The translations under genes were made by a program, and so were the position numbers. Below, in pieces: positions 59,868 through 64,000 of a DNA stretch of 64,000 nucleotides; the first letter of the stretch is position 1; each line of letters opens with the position of its first letter. A model generated the notes under the pieces. The model ran no database searches and was not told the origin of the DNA. It saw only the letters and a program-made list of their open reading frames with translations. This stretch comes from Mucilaginibacter sp. OK268 (GTDB lineage Bacteria; Bacteroidota; Bacteroidia; Sphingobacteriales; Sphingobacteriaceae): contig NZ_FNJV01000008.1 of NCBI RefSeq assembly GCF_900103125.1, positions 186,001-250,000 on the forward strand, in the 5' to 3' direction.

Positions 59868-60245
59868 ATGAGAAATTTTTTATTAGCGTGCTTCATCCTT
59901 GTTGGGATAACAACAGCAAGCAATGCCCAAAATCACCCGGGTACCAATAGTCCGGCCGAAAAAGCTAAAGAACTGCAAAAAGAACTTAAGCTCAATAATG
60001 TACAAACCACTAAGATTGAAAAAATATACGAGGGATCTTCCCAAAAATTTGATAAGATCAAGACAGATACACATGGCGATAATACCAAAATGTTGGCTGC
60101 TATAAAACCCCTTCGCACAGCTACCATAAGCAAAATAAAAGCCGTTTTAACTGCTAAACAAGCTATAAAGTATGATAAGCTGTTAAAAGAGTCAAAAAAC
60201 GCCGGTGGTAGTGGCTGGGGCGATGGATGGAGTACGCCAAATTAA
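59868..60245 (+). CDS. Small secreted helical protein with Gly/Trp-rich tail
   Basis: A 125-residue protein with a signal peptide (MRNFLLACFILVGITTASNA). The mature part is helical and charged, with the pattern KAKELQKELKLNNVQTTKIE and ISKIKAVLTAKQAIKYDKLL (LTxxQ...KY), like the small Spy/CpxP-type or periplasmic heavy-metal-resistance-like proteins common in Bacteroidota. It ends in an unusual GGSGWGDGWSTPN. Its own promoter and a strong terminator make it monocistronic. Function unknown. Confidence 0.72.
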   Translation: MRNFLLACFILVGITTASNAQNHPGTNSPAEKAKELQKELKLNNVQTTKIEKIYEGSSQKFDKIKTDTHGDNTKMLAAIKPLRTATISKIKAVLTAKQAIKYDKLLKESKNAGGSGWGDGWSTPN

Positions 60246-60262
60246 TATTTAACCAATTTTAC

Positions 60263-60306
60263 ATAACAGAAAAGCCTCGTCAAATTGATGAGGCTTTTCT
60301 GTTATG
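60263..60306. terminator. Long perfect terminator hairpin
   Basis: ATAACAGAAAAGCCTC and GAGGCTTTTCTGTTAT pair in full, with GTCAAATTGAT as the loop and inner stem. Ends the 59868 gene and could act in both directions. Confidence 0.9.
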
Positions 60307-60363
60307 ATATAGTTGTTATTAGTTCCCCTGTGAAACTGATCTATTCTGGGCTTCCAATAAAAA

Positions 60364-60391
60364 GCCTGCATACATGTACATGTATGCAGGC
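60364..60391 (-). terminator. Terminator of the peptide export operon
   Basis: GCCTGCATACATGT and its perfect complement form a 28-base palindrome; on the minus strand it is followed by a T-rich run (TTTTTATT). It lies 26 bases after the HlyD stop. Confidence 0.85.
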
Positions 60392-60416
60392 ATAACTATT
60401 ATTATTAACGAGAGAT

Positions 60417-61142
60417 TTAGCTGTTCCTGTCAAATAAGCTTCCGAATATTCTCAAAAAAATATTTTTCTTAGATAGCTCTATATACCCATCACCTGTTAG
60501 CGTGCTGGCTAAGGGTATGGTTTTATTTTTGATGGTTTTCAGACCATCCATCAGTTTCACTTTTGCTATATATTTATCATGTACCGGGATCCTGATAATT
60601 TCAGTTATCCTGCCTTCTAAAGGGCCAAATGTTGCTGCAGAGTATTCGGCCAGATTGATCATCACTTTCTGATTAGGCAAAACTTCGCCTACCCTTTCCG
60701 CCTTTATATATAACCGTACCTCATAGTTCCCCAATGTAGGATTGATGATAATGGTGTTTTTACGAGGGTTATCTTCGGCGCCTTTAAGTACAATGGCCTT
60801 ACCCAGCACTGGGCTGGTCATTACCGAAGTAATTTTACCCGACGAATTGGTTTCAATTAGCAAGGTATCCATGGGTTTAACCATCTGACCATCTTTTATA
60901 TCCGTTTTATATAACTCAGCTCCATCTTTTAGCCAGCTAACCCTAAAAGGTTGGTTCTTGGCGTCAATAACCACGGTTGACGGAAGTATCGATGGGAAAC
61001 TTATTATTGTTGAGCATAAAATAATTATGCCAAAAACAAATAAAAACATCATGATGCCCCATCTTATTAACCAGGGAGGTACATTACCTATAATTTCCTC
61101 AACCTCGTAACTGTGTTCTACAAAATCTAATCTATCTGGCAT
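60417..61142 (-). CDS. Short HlyD-type membrane fusion protein
   Basis: A 241-residue adaptor with one membrane helix (about 29-52, LIRWGIMMFLFVFGIIILCS) after a cytoplasmic N-terminus (SYEVEEIIGNVPPWLIRWG) typical of HlyD-family proteins of peptide exporters. The periplasmic part has the lipoyl/barrel elements (MVKPMDTLLIETNSS, VGEVLPNQKVMINLAEYSAA) but almost none of the usual long coiled-coil hairpin, so it is shorter than the usual 380-440 residues. ATG 61142 is preferred over a TTG at 61148. It lies 11 bases after the ABC exporter gene and is the last gene of the operon. Confidence 0.85.
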   Translation of the reverse strand: MPDRLDFVEHSYEVEEIIGNVPPWLIRWGIMMFLFVFGIIILCSTIISFPSILPSTVVIDAKNQPFRVSWLKDGAELYKTDIKDGQMVKPMDTLLIETNSSGKITSVMTSPVLGKAIVLKGAEDNPRKNTIIINPTLGNYEVRLYIKAERVGEVLPNQKVMINLAEYSAATFGPLEGRITEIIRIPVHDKYIAKVKLMDGLKTIKNKTIPLASTLTGDGYIELSKKNIFLRIFGSLFDRNS

Positions 61143-61153
61143 AATCAAAAAAT

Positions 61154-63454
61154 TTAAGCAGCATCCAATTCTAATTGATTCTTAACAAGCTCGTAATACT
61201 TGCCCTTTTTTTGTACTAATTCCAAATGGTTACCCACCTCAATGATAGTTCCGTTTTCCATCACCACAATCTGATCGGCATTTTTTACGGTGCTTAACCT
61301 GTGAGCAATAACCAATACGGTTCGCCCCTTAAAAAAGTCATGCAGGTTTTGCATAATAACCGTTTCGTTATTGGCATCAAGCGCACTGGTAGCCTCGTCA
61401 AAAAACAGGTATTTAGGTTGTTTATAAACGGCCCTTGCAATAAAAATACGTTGCTTTTGGCCACCGCTCATCCCGGTACCGGTATTACCAATTTTGGTTG
61501 TAAGCCCTAACGGAAGTTTTTTGATATAATCCTGAATATTGGCAACTTTGATGGCATGTTGTAAAATTTCTTCATTAGGAGTATCCTCATTGGCCGCGAT
61601 ATTGCGCGATATGGTATCCGAAAAAATATAACCTTCCTGCATCACGGTTCCACAGATTTTCCTCCAGTCCCTCGCAGACAGGTCCAGTATATCCGATTCG
61701 TTTATTGTGATCTGGCCTTCTGTAGGTGGATAAAACTTCAGTAGCAGTTTCAGCAGTGTACTTTTTCCGCTCCCGCTTGAGCCCACTATCGCGGTCACTT
61801 TACCTTCAGGAATAAACAGGTCGATATTTTTAAGAACTTTTACAGACTGTGAGCCACCATACTGGAAAGAAACATTATCCAGGTGTATCCCTCTTTTGGT
61901 ATTATAAGTTTTGCCGTTGATAACCTGACTGTTGATCACATTATCGGTACTTTCGCTCATTTCAAATAGCTCTTTGTTTACTTTTCCGGCCTTTGTCGAC
62001 AGATCGATCTCCTCATTACTTTGATCATGTATCTCGCTTAACCGCTCCAAACTTATTTTAGCATCCTGAACACTTCGCACAAAACCAATGATCTGGTTCA
62101 AGGGGTTATTCATTTGCCCTACTACATAAGATATACTGAGCATCACCCCAAGTGAAATGCTGTTATTGATAACCAAAAAGGCAGCGGTAGATGATATCAG
62201 GATATTTTTAAGCTGAGTAACAAATGACGAGCCTATCTCCTGGTATTGCTCCAAAGCCAAACTCTGGATATTTACTTTAAATAACCTGGCCTGTATGCGT
62301 TCCCATTCCCATCTTCTGGTTCTTTCGCAATTGTTCAGCTTAATCTCCTGCATACTGGTAACCAACTCATATATGGTATTCTGATTCTCGCGCATCCGCT
62401 GGAAACGTACATAGTCAAGGTCTTTACGCTTTTTCAGAAAGAGGAGTACCCAGGCAATAGAAATAGCGCTACCAATACCAAAAATAGCCAGGATCTTGAC
62501 GTTGTACGAACCTAGTACGATCGAAAATATCAATATGTTGATGATAGAAAAGAGCGTACTTAAGGTTGATCCTGTTAAAAAGGTTTCGATGCGGTGGTGG
62601 TCATTGATCCTTTGCGTAATGTCCCCAACATTTTTCGACTCAAAATAACTGATAGGCAGTTTCATAAGCTTAACCAGAAAATTGGAAATAATGGTTACGC
62701 TTACCCGGGTATTAATATGAAGCAACATCCAGTTTCTGATCATATCAACCGTCATCCCGCCTACAAACAGGAAGAGCTGGGAGAAAAGAACCAGGTAAAT
62801 GAAATCTATATTATGTCGTTGTATCCCAAAGTCGACCATACTTTGCGTCAGGAACGGGAAGATGAGGGCGATAAGACTGCTCAACAGCATCCCGATGATA
62901 ACCTGAACAACATACTTTTTATATGGTGCTATATATTTAAACAGGAATTTAAAGCCGCTTGATTTTGTTGTCTGATTTTCTTCCTGATTATAAAATTCAA
63001 TGGTTGGTTCCAGGATCAACGCTACCCCTTTTTTGTCGCCGGTGTTTAACCAGAATTTTGAAAAGGTGGCCTGGTCAATAGATATCAAATTATGTCCCGG
63101 ATCAGCAATCAAAAACTTCAATTTGCTTTTTTTGGACAATAAGCCTCCTTTAACCAGTTGAATATCATACAAAACAACAAAGTGTTCCTGATTCCAGTGC
63201 AGGATAGAAGGTAGCGGTACATCCTCAACCAGTTGGTTAAGCGTAACCTTAACACCCAATGTTTTTATACCGATTTTTTCAGCAGCTTCGCTCAAACCAA
63301 GCAAATTCACCCCCTGGCGGGTGATAAATGAGTTGGCCCTTAAAAAGTCTAATGAATAATCTTTCCCATAATATGATGCGATCATCTTTAAACAAGTGGG
63401 GCCGCAATCCATGTGGTCTAACTGCTTGTGAAATTTAAATTTCTTTTTCATCAT
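61154..63454 (-). CDS. Peptidase C39-containing ABC exporter (bacteriocin/leader-peptide processing type)
   Basis: A 766-residue fusion of three parts. Residues 1-140 are a C39 peptidase with an intact active site: Gln11, Cys17 in DHMDCGPTC, His91 in QEHFVVLYD and Asp118 in IADPGH. Then six membrane helices (about 175-460) and an ABC ATPase with Walker A GSSGSGKST, signature MSGGQKQRI and Walker B YLFFDEATSALD plus the switch His in IAHRLST. Such proteins cut the leader after a double-glycine motif and export the core peptide. It lies between the radical SAM maturase (6-base gap) and the HlyD-type adaptor. The ATG at 63451 is an alternative start. Confidence 0.95.
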   Translation of the reverse strand: MMKKKFKFHKQLDHMDCGPTCLKMIASYYGKDYSLDFLRANSFITRQGVNLLGLSEAAEKIGIKTLGVKVTLNQLVEDVPLPSILHWNQEHFVVLYDIQLVKGGLLSKKSKLKFLIADPGHNLISIDQATFSKFWLNTGDKKGVALILEPTIEFYNQEENQTTKSSGFKFLFKYIAPYKKYVVQVIIGMLLSSLIALIFPFLTQSMVDFGIQRHNIDFIYLVLFSQLFLFVGGMTVDMIRNWMLLHINTRVSVTIISNFLVKLMKLPISYFESKNVGDITQRINDHHRIETFLTGSTLSTLFSIINILIFSIVLGSYNVKILAIFGIGSAISIAWVLLFLKKRKDLDYVRFQRMRENQNTIYELVTSMQEIKLNNCERTRRWEWERIQARLFKVNIQSLALEQYQEIGSSFVTQLKNILISSTAAFLVINNSISLGVMLSISYVVGQMNNPLNQIIGFVRSVQDAKISLERLSEIHDQSNEEIDLSTKAGKVNKELFEMSESTDNVINSQVINGKTYNTKRGIHLDNVSFQYGGSQSVKVLKNIDLFIPEGKVTAIVGSSGSGKSTLLKLLLKFYPPTEGQITINESDILDLSARDWRKICGTVMQEGYIFSDTISRNIAANEDTPNEEILQHAIKVANIQDYIKKLPLGLTTKIGNTGTGMSGGQKQRIFIARAVYKQPKYLFFDEATSALDANNETVIMQNLHDFFKGRTVLVIAHRLSTVKNADQIVVMENGTIIEVGNHLELVQKKGKYYELVKNQLELDAA

Positions 63455-63460
63455 TATTAT

Positions 63461-64000
63461 TTAATAGCTTATCATTGAATGTATCTCGTTAAAAACATGA
63501 TCATAGGAAAGCAGGTTCTTTTTTGCTTTACTTAAAACCTTTTGCGGCAAACTGTCCATTAGTGTATTATGTATATGGCATATTAATTTGAGCGAATCAT
63601 GGCAGTAAACCGACCTATTGTTAAACCCGTTTACCGCGCTATACCGGTTTGGTAAAAAACCGCCTCCGCAAATACTAACAACCCTACAGTTACTACACGG
63701 AAAGGGCAATTCCTGGTGACTGTTGTAATGCAAATTCAGTTGGTTATTCTGTAACGCGTTATCCAGGTCCATTTCCAAAATATTCATATCTTCTTTGGTC
63801 ATGCCATGTCCGCATACTTTTAACGCGCCCGAAACCTCAATACTCCCATCAGTTTCAATGATCAAAAAGTCGAGCTTTTCACCTCCAAAGTATTGCGAGC
63901 TTTGCTTTAAACCTATACACAAACCCAGTATTTGCTCAAATATTGGGATTGAAGGTTTGGGCTTATCATCAAAATACCAGCGGTCAAAAATCCTGATCAG
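63461..64000 (-). CDS. Radical SAM/SPASM peptide maturase (C-terminal part only)
   Basis: The frame is open to the right edge, so only the last 179 residues are seen; the radical SAM CxxxCxxC core is outside. Visible parts: LIRIFDRWYFDDKPKP, LDFLIIETDGSIEVSGALKV, then the cysteine-rich SPASM-like end PCSNCRVVSICGGGFLPNRY with NGFNNRSVYCHDSLKLICHI. These blocks resemble the C-terminus of FxsB-like enzymes that cross-link or epimerise residues in ribosomally made peptides. The auxiliary-cluster Cys residues appear intact. Together with the C39 exporter and adaptor it forms a maturation/export operon; no precursor gene is in the window. Confidence 0.82.
   Translation of the reverse strand: MIRIFDRWYFDDKPKPSIPIFEQILGLCIGLKQSSQYFGGEKLDFLIIETDGSIEVSGALKVCGHGMTKEDMNILEMDLDNALQNNQLNLHYNSHQELPFPCSNCRVVSICGGGFLPNRYSAVNGFNNRSVYCHDSLKLICHIHNTLMDSLPQKVLSKAKKNLLSYDHVFNEIHSMISY

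Noticed and set aside
59868..60245. Precursor peptide of the radical SAM/C39 operon
   Set aside because: It has a Sec signal peptide and no double-glycine leader pattern, and is transcribed from the opposite strand with its own promoter and terminator.
1..64000. tRNA, rRNA or insertion sequences
   Set aside because: Reading the gaps I saw no tRNA-type GGTTCGAATCC arm, no rRNA signature and no transposase motif; a covariance-model search would settle this.

Overview
The window looks like chromosomal DNA of a Bacteroidota bacterium of the Sphingobacteriaceae, most like Mucilaginibacter or Pedobacter. This is inferred from family content: GldK-L-M-N and PorW/SprE of the type IX secretion system, an ATP synthase operon without atpD/atpC, DUF5606, DUF4271, head-GIN and outer-membrane beta-barrel proteins, and promoters of the TAnnTTTG type. 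No tRNA, rRNA, IS transposase, phage gene or CRISPR array was seen.

Layout. 1-6 kb: the 5' part of an asparagine-synthetase-B-like secreted protein, a cyclophilin, a DUF5606 protein, a Dabb protein, a zinc/cadmium-type CDF exporter with a small partner, RlmH and a membrane-anchored MutS-like ATPase. 6-15 kb: a large outer-membrane beta-barrel receptor, LeuRS carrying an in-frame palindromic insertion, a lipoprotein, an ECF sigma factor and MurB. 15-24 kb: two glycosyltransferases, a FucP-type sugar transporter, a CrtZ-like hydroxylase, a four-helix-bundle gene lying between inverted repeats, dihydrolipoyl dehydrogenase and a phosphotransferase-fold protein. 24-36 kb: secreted enzymes and surface proteins, including a tandem pair of M1 metallopeptidases enclosing a tandem pair of small surface-type proteins, a head-GIN protein, two barrel-like proteins and a second GT39 glycosyltransferase. 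36-38.6 kb: DinB, a GlxA-type regulator, and a VOC/DoxX pair. 38.6-44.5 kb: atpZ, an AtpI-like gene and atpB-E-F-H-A-G on the minus strand. 44.8-57 kb: porW/sprE, a class A penicillin-binding protein, uvrC, then gldK-L-M-N on the opposite strand. 57-60 kb: a HemD-like gene, a DUF4271 gene and two unknown secreted proteins. 60.4-64 kb: a peptide maturation/export operon (radical SAM C-terminus, C39-peptidase ABC exporter, short HlyD-type adaptor) cut by the right edge.

The most striking non-gene signal is the density of intergenic inverted repeats. I could separate (i) a GTCATTGCGAGG family mostly at 3' ends of genes, (ii) a BIME-like pair built from 8-5-8 hairpins, (iii) a CCTCTCC/GGAGAGG family, one copy of which is translated inside LeuRS and another brackets a terminator, (iv) a nested array of four 6-3-6 stem-loops, and (v) hairpins of locally repeated 7-12 base words just upstream of start codons, two of them inside the ATP synthase operon.

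How the genes work together: the Gld/PorW set builds the type IX secretion motor and channel that exports large surface proteins; the Atp set makes the membrane part and half of F1 of the H+-ATPase; MurB and the PBP build peptidoglycan; the right-edge operon probably modifies, trims and exports a ribosomally made peptide whose gene is not in the window.
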